Part shown: piece by piece, positions 51,365 through 60,378 of the stretch
Layout of the letters: every line of letters starts with the position of its first letter
Position numbering within the stretch: the stretch's first letter is position 1
Assembly: GCF_017875235.1 (NCBI RefSeq)
Contig: NZ_JAGGMI010000004.1
Location: 124,001 to 188,000 of the forward strand
Source of the DNA: Asticcacaulis solisilvae
Lineage (GTDB): Bacteria; Pseudomonadota; Alphaproteobacteria; Caulobacterales; Caulobacteraceae
Direction: 5' to 3'
DNA: 64,000 nucleotides
The notes under the pieces: generated by a model
Databases searched by the model: none
What the model saw: only the letters and a program-made list of their open reading frames with translations
What the model was told of the DNA's origin: nothing
Translations under genes and position numbers: made by a program

Positions 51365-52907
51365 TGACAACATCCTGCACCACGACCTTGCCCATCGGGT
51401 CGAAACAATAATCTTTCAAGAACTCTTCGTGCGTCGGCAACGCGTCGACATTAACCTGCACCCGGTCACGGACCTCCGTCAGCGTTTCCAGGATGGTATC
51501 GAGGCTCATATTGTCGACCTGCCGGTCGTAATTGCGCGGCAAGACACGTTGCCCGGCGTAGACGGCGATCCAGCTTGGCGGGGCGAACAGCCCGTCCTTG
51601 TAGCGATGTATGTGCCCGCGATGCCGGAAGGTCTCCATCCTGGCGATCAATGTATCCGGCACCTTCATTTCGCGGACGTAACGCCACATGCCGGTCGGAT
51701 CTTCGTCGGCAGGCTTTTCATTGGCATAGTAGTGCAGAATGAGAAAATCACGCACGCGCTCGTATTCGATATCGATCAGGCGATTGAATTCCTCGATCAG
51801 TTTGGGATCGATGGTTTTTGACGGGAACAACCGCATCAGGAAATTGGTGGCGATCTGCGCCAGGTAGATACTGGTCGATTCCAGCGGCTCCAGAAAGCCG
51901 CTGGCCAGGCCTATGGCGATACAGTTCTTATGCCAGGATTGCTGGCGCCGGCCGGCCTGGAACTTGAGCAGGCGCGGTTCCGCCTGTGCCTTGCCGTCAA
52001 GACCAGCCAACAGTATCTCCGCGGCACGATCTTCCGTGGTGAACCGGCTGGAAAAGACGTAGCCGTTTCCGGTACGGTGCTGCAGCGGAATACGCCACGT
52101 CCAGCCGGCTTCCTTTGCCGCCGCCCGCGTATAGGGGGTAAAATCGCCGGCCCGATCACAGGGGACGGCCAGGGCCCGGTCACACGGCAACCACGGCGTC
52201 CAGTCCTCCCATCCCATTTTCAGCGCCTGGCTGATCAGGACACCCCGGAACCCTGAGCAGTCAATGAACAGGTCACCTTCGACGACCTCGCCCGACGCCA
52301 GTGTCAGGGATTGGATATAGCCATCCTCCGGCCGCAGGGTCACATCGACAACCTTGCCTTCGGTACGTTGCAGCCCGCGCGCGACGGCCCATTTCCGCAG
52401 ATAACGCGCATAGAGCACAGCGTCGAAGTGATAGGCGTAAGCAAAGGTCGATCTTACGGAATTGTCGTCTTCCGACGGGAAATCGAACTTCAGATGGCGG
52501 CAGGCCGAAATGGCGAAAGAATAGGCCTGCAGGTCAGACTCATGCCCGCTTTGCATGGCGCGCAGCCAATACTGGAACAACGGTACGCCGTTGATCGCCT
52601 GGCCATGAATGCCGAAAGGATGGATGTAGCTGTCGCCGTTGCGTGCCCAGTTGCAAAAATCGATGCCCAGCTTAAAGGTCGCATTGGTCTCGCGCATGAA
52701 CTCCGGTTCGTCGAGTTCAAGGAAGTCGTTGAAGCTTTTAACTTGAGGCAGGGTCGCCTCACCGACCCCGACTATGCCGATTTCATCAGACTCGATCAGT
52801 CTCACCGTGCAGAATTCAGGCTTGAAAGCCTTGTTAAGCGTAGCGGCTGTCATCCAGCCTGCCGTTCCGCCCCCCAGAATCACGACTTTCAACGGAGAAT
52901 GGTTCAT
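51357..52907 (-). CDS. Flavin-dependent tryptophan-halogenase family protein 2
   Basis: The 516-residue protein has all active-site motifs: LGGGTAGWMTAA, Lys79 in NATFKLGIDF, GWTWRIPLQHRTGNGYVF and FLEPLESTSIYLA. It resembles halogenase 1 along the whole length but is clearly distinct, so the two may act on different positions or substrates. It is the first halogenase-family gene after the TonB receptor gene, from which a terminator-like hairpin at 53016 separates it. Its stop overlaps the next gene start. Confidence 0.92.
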   Translation of the reverse strand: MNHSPLKVVILGGGTAGWMTAATLNKAFKPEFCTVRLIESDEIGIVGVGEATLPQVKSFNDFLELDEPEFMRETNATFKLGIDFCNWARNGDSYIHPFGIHGQAINGVPLFQYWLRAMQSGHESDLQAYSFAISACRHLKFDFPSEDDNSVRSTFAYAYHFDAVLYARYLRKWAVARGLQRTEGKVVDVTLRPEDGYIQSLTLASGEVVEGDLFIDCSGFRGVLISQALKMGWEDWTPWLPCDRALAVPCDRAGDFTPYTRAAAKEAGWTWRIPLQHRTGNGYVFSSRFTTEDRAAEILLAGLDGKAQAEPRLLKFQAGRRQQSWHKNCIAIGLASGFLEPLESTSIYLAQIATNFLMRLFPSKTIDPKLIEEFNRLIDIEYERVRDFLILHYYANEKPADEDPTGMWRYVREMKVPDTLIARMETFRHRGHIHRYKDGLFAPPSWIAVYAGQRVLPRNYDRQVDNMSLDTILETLTEVRDRVQVNVDALPTHEEFLKDYCFDPMGKVVVQDVVNG

Positions 52908-53015
52908 ATCTTTCGCTTCCCGGCGTTTGATTGAGCCCGTTTAAACGGCTTCGTCTTTTAAATAAAGACTGGTCTCAACCGAATGGTCAAGCTCAGTTAT
53001 CCCTACAAATAAAAA

Positions 53016-53041
53016 GCGCGCTGTTCTTGCGAACAGCGCGC
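53016..53041 (-). terminator. Terminator after the large TonB receptor gene
   Basis: Arms gcgcgctgttc and gaacagcgcgc form an 11-bp perfect stem with a 4-base loop, followed on the minus strand by TTTTTATTT. Halogenase 2 begins 109 bases further on, so it needs read-through or its own promoter. Confidence 0.85.
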
Positions 53042-53067
53042 CCTTTAGCGTTATCTGAAGTAATGAC

Positions 53068-56000
53068 TTAGTACTTCAGGCGGATCGAGGCCTGAATACG
53101 GCGGTCATTCTTGAACCAGGAGTATGGCAACAGAAGACGTTCGTTTGTACCACCGGCGGTCGTCGGACCGTCGACTTGCTGGTACAGTTTCGTTTCCGAC
53201 TGCAGCAGGTTCGAACCTTCCACCGACACTTCGATATTTTCGTTCAGGCGATAGGCCACACGACCATCGAGGTAGCCAATGGCGTCCTGCCAGATCGGGA
53301 AGACCGCGCAGCAGTCCTGAGCCGTAACCATGTACTTCGAGCGCCAGTTGTAGGCGAGACGCGCCGACAGCTTGCCCTTTTCATACATACCAACCAGGTT
53401 GAAGGTGTCGTCCGACAGGCCTTCAAGCGGCAGTTCCGTGAAGCTCAGAGCCGCCAGCGACGTACCGCCACCCGAGGCGCCGGACGAACCGTCACCCGAG
53501 TTGACGACAACGCCCGAACCCTTGATGCCGCTGTTCGACAGATGGGTCCAGTTCGCCTGAACGCCAAGGCCATCGAACGGCGCCGGCAGGTTGTCAAAGA
53601 AGGACTGATAAGCGATTTCGAAGCCCTTGATGGAGGCGCCGTCACCGTTGATCGGACCGTTGACCTGCACTTCACGCGTCACACCGTTGTTGGTGAAGTT
53701 CGTGAAATAGCTGCCGAACTGGATGTAGTCGTGGAACTTCTTGTAGAACAGGTTGAACGTCATCGACCCGGTCGAGGAGAAGTAGTTTTCCACCGACAGA
53801 TCGATCTGGTCCGCCGTCACCGACTTCAGGTACGGGTTGTTGGCCGAACCGGTGAAGCGAGTCTTCGTCCGCACGATAGCGCCGGAGCTGTCGCAGATGA
53901 ATGCACCCGTGGTCGGGTTACAATCCGGCGTCGAGTTCGTTGTCGACGGCAGGCTCAGGCTGACGCTGGTATACTTCTTCAGGTTACCGATGTCCGGACG
54001 GGACATGGCCTTCGAAGCCGCGAAGCGCAAGAACCACTCGTCGGTCAGGCCAAAGCGAACGTTGAAGCTCGGCAGCCAGTTCTTGTGCGTGATGCTCGCC
54101 GTTTCAAGGGCTGTGCTCGTCGCCATGAACGCGCGGTCTTCGGCGGACACGTAGTAGGTGATGCTCGGACGGAAGATACCGCTGCCGGGCGTCGTTTCAA
54201 CCAACGGCGTCGTGTCATAGACAATGCCGCTGTTGTAGTTGGTGCCGCCGGTGCTTTCATTGACCGTTTCGACGTAGCGGACGCCGATATTGCCGGTCAC
54301 GGTTACACCGTTGAAGATGGTGGCGTCATTGCCGCCGAACTTCAGCTGGATGTAGGCCGCCTTGGTCTGCTCCTGAACGTCGGCGACTTCCGCCGGACGG
54401 AAACAGCCATCGGTTTCGCCGGTGCGCATGCAAATCGGAACCCAGGCATTGGTATTGTTACCGCTGGTGTCGAGCGGCTTGTAGGCCTGGTTGCCGAAGG
54501 TGTTGGCGAAGCCTTCACGGTCCTGCAGGATCGAGGTCAGGATAAACGGCGCCGTGCTGACATTGGTCGCGCCACCGCCGTAGAAGTCTTCGTCAAAGGT
54601 ATAGTTGCCGTACGCGCTCTGGCTCGGGAACTTCGAGCCATTGACGTAGAAGTTGTCACGGTCGTAGTTCGTCCAGTTGTTGACGACGGCCTGCCAGTTG
54701 TAGGTCGTCCAGCGCACGGTCTGCTCACGATCCGCAAAGCGGACACCGGCTTTCAGGGTGTTCAGCCAGGGCGAATCGAAGCTGTAGGCCAGATCGGCGC
54801 GGGTCGCGAACGACTTGCCTTCCGAGTCCGTCACGTGGTCCATGATCCACGGCACGCGATAGTTGTCCTTGTTCGTGATGCCGCCCGGCGCAAGGTACCA
54901 GCCGACAGCCGAGTCCGCGATTTCCATCGTCGGATGGTCGCCCGAGAAGTCGAGCTTGGCCGTCGCCCAGGTCGTCAGCTGCGTCGAGATGTCATAGTTC
55001 TCTTGCGTCGCCTCGACCATTTGGACGTCGAAGTTCAGCTTCAGGCGATCTGTGGGATCCCACTTGAAGTTGAAGGACAGGTCACGCGTGTCGTTGGTCG
55101 AATCGCTCCAGCGCGTGTCGTTCGAATAGGCGGTGGCGCGCTGCGATGCCGGACAGGCCGTCGATGCTTCCCACGAATAGCAGGCGCGGGCCAGACCGTT
55201 CGGCGAGGTCGAGCCAGTCGGGTTCTGGAAGGAACCGTACCATTGGCCGTTTCCGTTGACGAGCGTGCCGGTTTGGATAAAGCCCTGGTCGTTGAAGGTA
55301 CAGGTGGTGCCGGTCAGACACTGCACGTTGTCGCCGGTGGCGACAAAATCGATCAGCTGGGCCCAGGCGTCGGCGCCGGTCGAAGCCGTCGCGACATACT
55401 CTTCCCACTTCTCGGTCTTCTTCGACTGATTGTACTGAAGCGTGGCGAGCATCGTCTTGGAGTGGTTTTGCCACTGGCCGGCCAGAGCGACACCGGTACG
55501 AACGCGATCGTAAACGTTGTCACGCAGCGAGACGGACATCGGGAAATAACGCTTGTCGCTCGTTCCCCAGACCGTCGCGTTGGAATAAGGAACGATACGG
55601 CCGAGCTGGACGCCTTCGGAGTTGGTGTAGATGCCCGAGTGGGCAGCGTTCACCATGATGCCGAATTCACCGGCGCTGGTATCAAAACGGTCGGCATAGA
55701 TGCCGGAGAGCGCGGTCGCGCCCTTTTCCACCAGGTCGCCATAGGTGTATTCGGCCGTCGCGGCCAGAACGCGGCCCTTTTGGTCGAACGGCAGACGGGT
55801 GCGCAGGTTGATCGTACCGGCAATACCGCCTTCGATCAGTTCCGCGGTCTGGTTCTTATAGACGTCGACGCCGCCCATCAGTTCCGGCGAAACGTCCGAC
55901 CAGCTGAGGCCACGGTTGGAGTCGGCGGTGAAGATGTCGCGGCCGTTGAATTCCGAACGGACCTGTTGCAGGCCGCGGACGACGACGCCCGACGGTTCGG

Positions 56001-56331
56001 CCGAGAAGTGCGCCGTATCGCCGGTCGCGGCGAAACGGTTGACGGTGATGCCGGCGACGCGCTGCAGCGCTTCGGCGACCGACTTGTCCGGGAAGGAGCC
56101 AATGTCATTGGCCGTGATCGAGTCGACGACGGTATCGGCGTCCTTCTTGATCTGCTGGGCGCTTTTCAGCGACTTGCGGACGCCGGTGACGACGACTTCA
56201 TCAGCGCCGTCAGCAGTCGTTTCCTGAGCCATCGCCGTAGACGCCGTCACGGCCATGGCCGTTAGCGCTACCAGCGAAACACCGCCCTTTAAAAGCTTCA
56301 GCCCAAAGGCCGCGCTTCCGGTTTTCTTCAT
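53068..56331 (-). CDS. Large TonB-dependent receptor of the halogenase cluster
   Basis: The 1087-residue outer-membrane receptor has a signal peptide (cleavage after AMA), an EVVVTGVRKSLKSAQQIKK segment and a plug with NDIGSFPDKSVAEALQRVAGITV, VVVRGLQQVRSEFNG, VYKNQTAELIEGGIAGTINL. The barrel ends RIQASIRLKY. This plug type is widespread in Caulobacter, Xanthomonas and Sphingomonas receptors for sugars, aromatics or peptides. GGGAG precedes ATG 56331. It is divergent from the cupin gene at 56805 and is the first gene of the minus-strand cluster. Confidence 0.95.
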   Translation of the reverse strand: MKKTGSAAFGLKLLKGGVSLVALTAMAVTASTAMAQETTADGADEVVVTGVRKSLKSAQQIKKDADTVVDSITANDIGSFPDKSVAEALQRVAGITVNRFAATGDTAHFSAEPSGVVVRGLQQVRSEFNGRDIFTADSNRGLSWSDVSPELMGGVDVYKNQTAELIEGGIAGTINLRTRLPFDQKGRVLAATAEYTYGDLVEKGATALSGIYADRFDTSAGEFGIMVNAAHSGIYTNSEGVQLGRIVPYSNATVWGTSDKRYFPMSVSLRDNVYDRVRTGVALAGQWQNHSKTMLATLQYNQSKKTEKWEEYVATASTGADAWAQLIDFVATGDNVQCLTGTTCTFNDQGFIQTGTLVNGNGQWYGSFQNPTGSTSPNGLARACYSWEASTACPASQRATAYSNDTRWSDSTNDTRDLSFNFKWDPTDRLKLNFDVQMVEATQENYDISTQLTTWATAKLDFSGDHPTMEIADSAVGWYLAPGGITNKDNYRVPWIMDHVTDSEGKSFATRADLAYSFDSPWLNTLKAGVRFADREQTVRWTTYNWQAVVNNWTNYDRDNFYVNGSKFPSQSAYGNYTFDEDFYGGGATNVSTAPFILTSILQDREGFANTFGNQAYKPLDTSGNNTNAWVPICMRTGETDGCFRPAEVADVQEQTKAAYIQLKFGGNDATIFNGVTVTGNIGVRYVETVNESTGGTNYNSGIVYDTTPLVETTPGSGIFRPSITYYVSAEDRAFMATSTALETASITHKNWLPSFNVRFGLTDEWFLRFAASKAMSRPDIGNLKKYTSVSLSLPSTTNSTPDCNPTTGAFICDSSGAIVRTKTRFTGSANNPYLKSVTADQIDLSVENYFSSTGSMTFNLFYKKFHDYIQFGSYFTNFTNNGVTREVQVNGPINGDGASIKGFEIAYQSFFDNLPAPFDGLGVQANWTHLSNSGIKGSGVVVNSGDGSSGASGGGTSLAALSFTELPLEGLSDDTFNLVGMYEKGKLSARLAYNWRSKYMVTAQDCCAVFPIWQDAIGYLDGRVAYRLNENIEVSVEGSNLLQSETKLYQQVDGPTTAGGTNERLLLPYSWFKNDRRIQASIRLKY

Positions 56332-56804
56332 ATTTGTTCTCCCTAGTTGCTCCCGACCGCCATACGCAAAACGACGGTGAAGACCGAATTAGCCAATTGA
56401 AATCGCCTCACGGGCGACGTCCTCATTTTTTTAATGATTACCAAAGGTACCGAAACATTCTTAAGGATTCTTGACCCGACCGCCCGAATTGACTTTGTTG
56501 TCAATTGGCATTCACGAGGTTCGCGCGGACCGGTTTTTTGTTACCTGTGGCTGGACGTGCTTCTTCCCGATTAATTATTTCATCTTTATCAGATACCCAA
56601 AGGGCCGGTCAAAATCTAGGCGAAATATGACGAAACAACGACGACAGCGCCGGACAATGGCATGAATGTCACACTCAGTGCGTCAAATTGCAAACGATTT
56701 TCAAACACCTGAGGCGCATGACCGCCTTTTGACGATAGTGTTAAAAAAGTCTTATTGGCCTGTTGGCTTGCCTGCCGCCTACGCGGCATATAGAAGCGCG
56801 GGGC
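56332..56804. other. Divergent regulatory region between TonB receptor and cupin genes (no gene seen)
   Basis: The 473 bases are A/T-richer than the neighbours. They hold one strong dyad (56487-56506) and candidate promoter sequences. Two short open frames (56471-56665 and 56666-56878, plus strand) lack ribosome sites and coding bias, so I do not call them genes. Confidence 0.6.
56487..56506. promoter_or_regulatory. Perfect AATTGAC-N6-GTCAATT palindrome
   Basis: The two 7-base arms (56487-56493 and 56500-56506) are exact complements. Each contains TTGAC, like a -35 element, facing opposite directions. It may be a regulator site or overlapping divergent promoters for the receptor and the cupin genes. 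Confidence 0.5.
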
Positions 56805-57854
56805 ATGCCGCCCGAAGCCTGGCAATTGGTCCATATGCTCGAAGATTTTTCCATTCCGTCCGTAGATGTTCATTGTGATACGACGCCAGAGGTGTTCGTT
56901 CGCGATATCCTGCCACAGGCGCGCCCCGTTCTTCTCAAGGGACTTGTGGCAAAATGGCCGGCGGTCGTTCAGGGACGGACGTCGACGGATGCCATCGGCG
57001 CATATCTGAAATCAATGGACTCCGGGCGCCTGACATCGGTTCTGGAAGCCGGTAGCGCTATCAAGGGGCGATTTTCGTATGGTCCCGACATGCACGACTT
57101 CAACTTCAATCGACGGACGCGTTCGATCAGCGATGGCATCGATCATTTGCTGGGCCTGGTCGGCCACCCCAATCCGCCCTACGTCTATATCCAGTCGACA
57201 CCCGTGGCGCAGTATCTCCCGCGCTTTGCCGTCGAAAACGTCAATCCGCTTCTGGCGCCTTTTGTAGTCCCGAACATCTGGATCAGCAACCAGACCCGCG
57301 CCCAGACCCATAACGACAACGATCACAACATCGCCTGCGTGATCGCCGGCCGCCGGCGCTTTACCGTTTTCCCGCCGGACCAGGTTGGAAACCTTTATAT
57401 TGGTCCGCTGGAGCACACGCCTTCGGGCCGCGCCATCAGCCTCGCCAGCCTGGAAGAACCCGATTTCGAAAAATATCCCCGTCTGCGAGACGCCATCAGC
57501 CATGCCCAGGTGGCGGAAATGGAGCCGGGCGATGCGCTCTATCTGCCACGGTACTGGTGGCATCACGTCCAGTCACTCGACCGCTTCAATGTCCTGATCA
57601 ACTACTGGTGGGGCACGCCGGCGAACCCTCTGGAAAACCCCGTCACCTGTTTCAACATGGCGCTTCTCGCGCTCAAGGACCTGCCCGCACCCGAGCGCGA
57701 CTACTGGCGCGCCATGTTCAACGATTACATTTTCAGCGCGGACAAGGCCTCCATAGCGCACATACCGGCGAAACATCAGGGCGGTCTGGGACCGCACACG
57801 GCCGACATCCGCAACGGCCTGATTCGCGCCCTGCAGCAAATCCTGCGCGGCTGA
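56805..57854 (+). CDS. Cupin-like (JmjC/cupin_8) domain protein of the halogenase cluster
   Basis: The 349-residue protein is related to FIH/JmjC-type Fe(II)/2OG oxygenases. The metal ligands are His169 and Asp171 in THNDNDHNIACVIAG and His253/254 in YWWHHVQS. VYIQSTPV, RRRFTVFPPDQVGNLYIG and EMEPGDALYLPRYW are typical of the family. Members near TonB receptors and halogenase genes are common in Caulobacterales; their role is unknown. ATG 56805 (MPPEAWQLV) is the likely start; ATG 56835 and TTG 56763 are possible. It ends one base from the convergent aminotransferase stop. Confidence 0.85.
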   Translation: MPPEAWQLVHMLEDFSIPSVDVHCDTTPEVFVRDILPQARPVLLKGLVAKWPAVVQGRTSTDAIGAYLKSMDSGRLTSVLEAGSAIKGRFSYGPDMHDFNFNRRTRSISDGIDHLLGLVGHPNPPYVYIQSTPVAQYLPRFAVENVNPLLAPFVVPNIWISNQTRAQTHNDNDHNIACVIAGRRRFTVFPPDQVGNLYIGPLEHTPSGRAISLASLEEPDFEKYPRLRDAISHAQVAEMEPGDALYLPRYWWHHVQSLDRFNVLINYWWGTPANPLENPVTCFNMALLALKDLPAPERDYWRAMFNDYIFSADKASIAHIPAKHQGGLGPHTADIRNGLIRALQQILRG

Positions 57855-57855
57855 A

Positions 57856-58998
57856 TTACCGTGAGGCAATAAGCAATGTGGCCGCCTGTTCAAGCGTCGC
57901 TGGCGACTTGGCGAAACACAGGCGCAGCACGGAAAGCTCACGGCCGCCATCGCAGAATGCCGGCAGGGGGATAGCCGCCACGCCGTGGTCGCGCACCAGC
58001 CGGCCGGCATAGTCGATCGCGCTTTCTCCTATGCCGGAAGCGGTCAGGTCGAGATTGAGGAAATAGGTGCCCTGGGGCGGCAGGACTTTGAACCCCGCAT
58101 CGGTCAGCCGCGACGCCAGGATATCGCGCAAGTCCTCGAGCTCGGCCAGGGCGGCGGCGAAGCGCTCCGGTGGCAAGCCCAGTCCGAAAGCGACGCCATG
58201 CTGCAGGGCCGGCGGTGTCGCAAAGGTGATGAACTGGTGGGCCCGGGCGACCTGGTCGACCAGGACTTGCGGACCGCAGACAAAGCCGACCTTCCAGCCG
58301 GTGAGCGAGAAGATCTTGCCCGCCGACCCGATCTTGAGTGTGCGTTTCGCCAGGTGTGGCAGATGCAGGGCGCTCAGGTGCGGCTGGCCGAAAACGATCT
58401 GCTCCCAGACCTCGTCACTTACCAGCCATGCGTCGTGCCGCACGCAAAACCGCTGCAGCAGTTCCAGTTCATCGCGGTCGAGCGCATGGGTGGTCGGATT
58501 GTTGGGCGTGGTGATCAGGACCAGCCGCGTCCGCTCACTGAAAGCGGCTTCAAGATCGGCTTCGCTAAAGGTCCAGTGCGGTGGCTGCAGTTGGACGATG
58601 CGCGGCACGCCGCCGGCGCGGCGAATCAGCGGCAGGTAGGCGTCATACATCGGCTCGAAGACCACGACCTCGTCGCCCGGTGTGACCAATGACAGGATCG
58701 CGGCGCTTAAACCTTCGGTGGCGCCCGAGGTGATTAGGACATTATGCTCCGGATCGAGCGTCAGCCCCTGCGTGCGCGCATAGAAGTCCGCCACCGCTTG
58801 CCGCAGCACGGGCAGACCGCGCATCGGCGCATACTGGTTGGACTGTTCCATCAGGGCAACGGCAGCGGCCTGACGCACCTCCGGGAAGCCGTCGCTTTCG
58901 GGAAAGCCCTGGCCGAGATTGATCGCGCCGCGCGCCCGCGCTTCGAGCGACATGACTTCGAAGATGCTGGTCTTCAATCCGGCGAATACAGGGTTCAT
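57856..58998 (-). CDS. Class I/II aminotransferase (methionine/kynurenine aminotransferase-like)
   Basis: The 380-residue PLP enzyme starts MNPVFAGLKTSIFEVMSLEA and has NLGQGFPESDGF, ITSGATEGLSAAI, TPNNPTTHALDRDEL, the PLP Lys in KIGSAGKIFSLTGWKVGF and the Arg in LRLCFAKS. NLGQGFP and TGWKVGF point to the subgroup of methionine, kynurenine and aromatic aminotransferases (YbdL/KAT-like). AGGA lies just before ATG 58998; frames from 59085 are rejected. Whether it belongs to the halogenase cluster or only borders it cannot be decided. Confidence 0.88.
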   Translation of the reverse strand: MNPVFAGLKTSIFEVMSLEARARGAINLGQGFPESDGFPEVRQAAAVALMEQSNQYAPMRGLPVLRQAVADFYARTQGLTLDPEHNVLITSGATEGLSAAILSLVTPGDEVVVFEPMYDAYLPLIRRAGGVPRIVQLQPPHWTFSEADLEAAFSERTRLVLITTPNNPTTHALDRDELELLQRFCVRHDAWLVSDEVWEQIVFGQPHLSALHLPHLAKRTLKIGSAGKIFSLTGWKVGFVCGPQVLVDQVARAHQFITFATPPALQHGVAFGLGLPPERFAAALAELEDLRDILASRLTDAGFKVLPPQGTYFLNLDLTASGIGESAIDYAGRLVRDHGVAAIPLPAFCDGGRELSVLRLCFAKSPATLEQAATLLIASR

Positions 58999-59073
58999 TC
59001 CCATCCTGTAGCAGGCGTAGCCATGACAAAAAAGACCCGAAGCGGCCGGGGCTGGCGGCGCGCTTCGAGATGA

Positions 59074-59118
59074 GCAATGTGCCAAAAAGTGTGCAGCGGT
59101 TTTGGCAAAACATTACGC
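59074..59118. repeat. Dispersed palindromic repeat, copy F
   Basis: The element starts gcaatgtgccaaaaagtgtg and ends ggttttggcaaaacattacgc. It keeps the AAAAGTGTG-GCGGTTTT core and the outer GCaAT/ATtaCGC pairing. Confidence 0.65.
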
Positions 59119-59127
59119 AAGCAAAAA

Positions 59128-59166
59128 ATCTGAACGGGATGCGATTACCTCGCATCCCGTTCAGAT
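59128..59166 (-). terminator. Terminator of the desulfinase-like gene
   Basis: Arms atctgaacgggatgcg and cgcatcccgttcagat are perfect complements (16 bp, 7-base loop), and TTTTTTGC follows on the minus strand. Confidence 0.85.
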
Positions 59167-59177
59167 CGAAGGCAGGG

Positions 59178-60224
59178 TCAGGCCGGGATTCGCCTGGGCG
59201 CCTTCGAACGCTGTTGGGCATTCTCAAGAATATCCGGCCGCAGCCAGGCCGCGATGTCGTGCTCGTCAGGCACCAGGTGCCGAGTCTTCAGCCAAGCCTG
59301 CAGGTCCGCCAGTTTTTGCCGGCGGTCGGGCTCGAGCCCAAGGCGCGCGCCATCGGCCAGGTGCGCGCCGTAGGCGGCGGCGGCATCGCCTTCCTCGACC
59401 TTGCCCTCGATGGCGACGTGGCGCAGCGCCTCCTTCGGAAAGCTTTCCGCCCACGGCGCCGCCTGGAGCAGGTTGTTGAGGATGCGCGCCACCACGTCCG
59501 GATTGGCCTCGATGAAGGGCTCGTCCGCCGTCACCGCGCGCAGTTCCACCAGGCCGGCCAGCTTGGGTTGCTTGCGGATCTCGTCGGCGGTGAAGCGATG
59601 AACCTCGTGCAGGTGCGCCGAACGCGCCAGTTCCAGTCCCTTGGCGCCGAACAGGATGGCCACGTCCGTATGCCCGCCCAGCAGGGCCTCGACCTCGCGG
59701 CGGGCGATGTCGCCGAATGGCACGGACGGATGATCGGCGACAACCGGGGCAAATTCGATATCGTGCAGCGAGACGCCGCTGACCCGCAACACGGTGTCCC
59801 AGGCGCGCAAGGATCGCACCTGAGCCGGCGAGAAATTGCCCGCCTCCTTCGGCAGGGACAGGCGGCGTCCGATGAGGTCGCGCAAATTGGATACGGGCGT
59901 CTTCGGACGCGTGACGACGCTGACCGAATGCCAGGTTTCGCCAAGCGCGATCAGGCGCGAGCGGCCGTTCAGCCCATGCGCCCACAAGGCGGTGGCGGCG
60001 TCGGCTTCGCGGATCAGGTTGGACAGGCTATGGTCGAGATGGCCCTGACGCACCGACGGCGTATCGGTCTCCCTTACCGAGACCATCCGCACATTTTCAC
60101 GCAGGAACTCGCGCTGGAACACGCCGCGATTGGCGACCAGTCCCGTGGCGGTCAGGGTCGGGCAGCGCGCATACCAGACCAGCGGAACATTGGCGGGTGC
60201 GGCGGCCTTACTGGTAAACGTCAT
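59178..60224 (-). CDS. DszB-like sulfinate desulfinase / ABC substrate-binding-like protein
   Basis: The 348-residue protein has the periplasmic-binding-protein fold of the SsuA/DszB group but no signal peptide. Near the N-terminus VWYARCPTLTATGL places Cys21 where DszB (2-hydroxybiphenyl-2-sulfinate desulfinase) has its catalytic Cys in a YSNCP context, and HLDHSLSNLIRE supplies His and Arg like those needed in DszB. This suggests C-S bond cleavage of a sulfinate rather than transport. GGAG is eight bases before ATG 60224. A divergent Rrf2 regulator with four Cys fits sulfur control. No dszA/C genes or ABC permeases are adjacent. Confidence 0.65.
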   Translation of the reverse strand: MTFTSKAAAPANVPLVWYARCPTLTATGLVANRGVFQREFLRENVRMVSVRETDTPSVRQGHLDHSLSNLIREADAATALWAHGLNGRSRLIALGETWHSVSVVTRPKTPVSNLRDLIGRRLSLPKEAGNFSPAQVRSLRAWDTVLRVSGVSLHDIEFAPVVADHPSVPFGDIARREVEALLGGHTDVAILFGAKGLELARSAHLHEVHRFTADEIRKQPKLAGLVELRAVTADEPFIEANPDVVARILNNLLQAAPWAESFPKEALRHVAIEGKVEEGDAAAAYGAHLADGARLGLEPDRRQKLADLQAWLKTRHLVPDEHDIAAWLRPDILENAQQRSKAPRRIPA

Positions 60225-60378
60225 GGGAAATCTCCGGGTGGCGGATATTCCTATCATTTAAGTGTAGATTTATCGTGCGAAAATTTCTGCGTGCACGGTT
60301 GAGAAAAAATCACCGCTTGCTTGTGCTGCTGGATCAGTTGCCTTATCGTTGCCCCGTGACCAGGGGAACAAACCAGAC

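Noticed and set aside
53176-56265. 1029-residue open frame antisense to the large TonB receptor gene
   Set aside because: It is a codon-bias shadow of the receptor gene; its composition is Arg-rich and no domain is visible.
56471-56878. Two short plus-strand frames (64 and 70 aa) near the cluster promoter, considered as precursor peptides
   Set aside because: They have no ribosome sites, no conserved core or leader pattern, and codon use unlike the neighbours.
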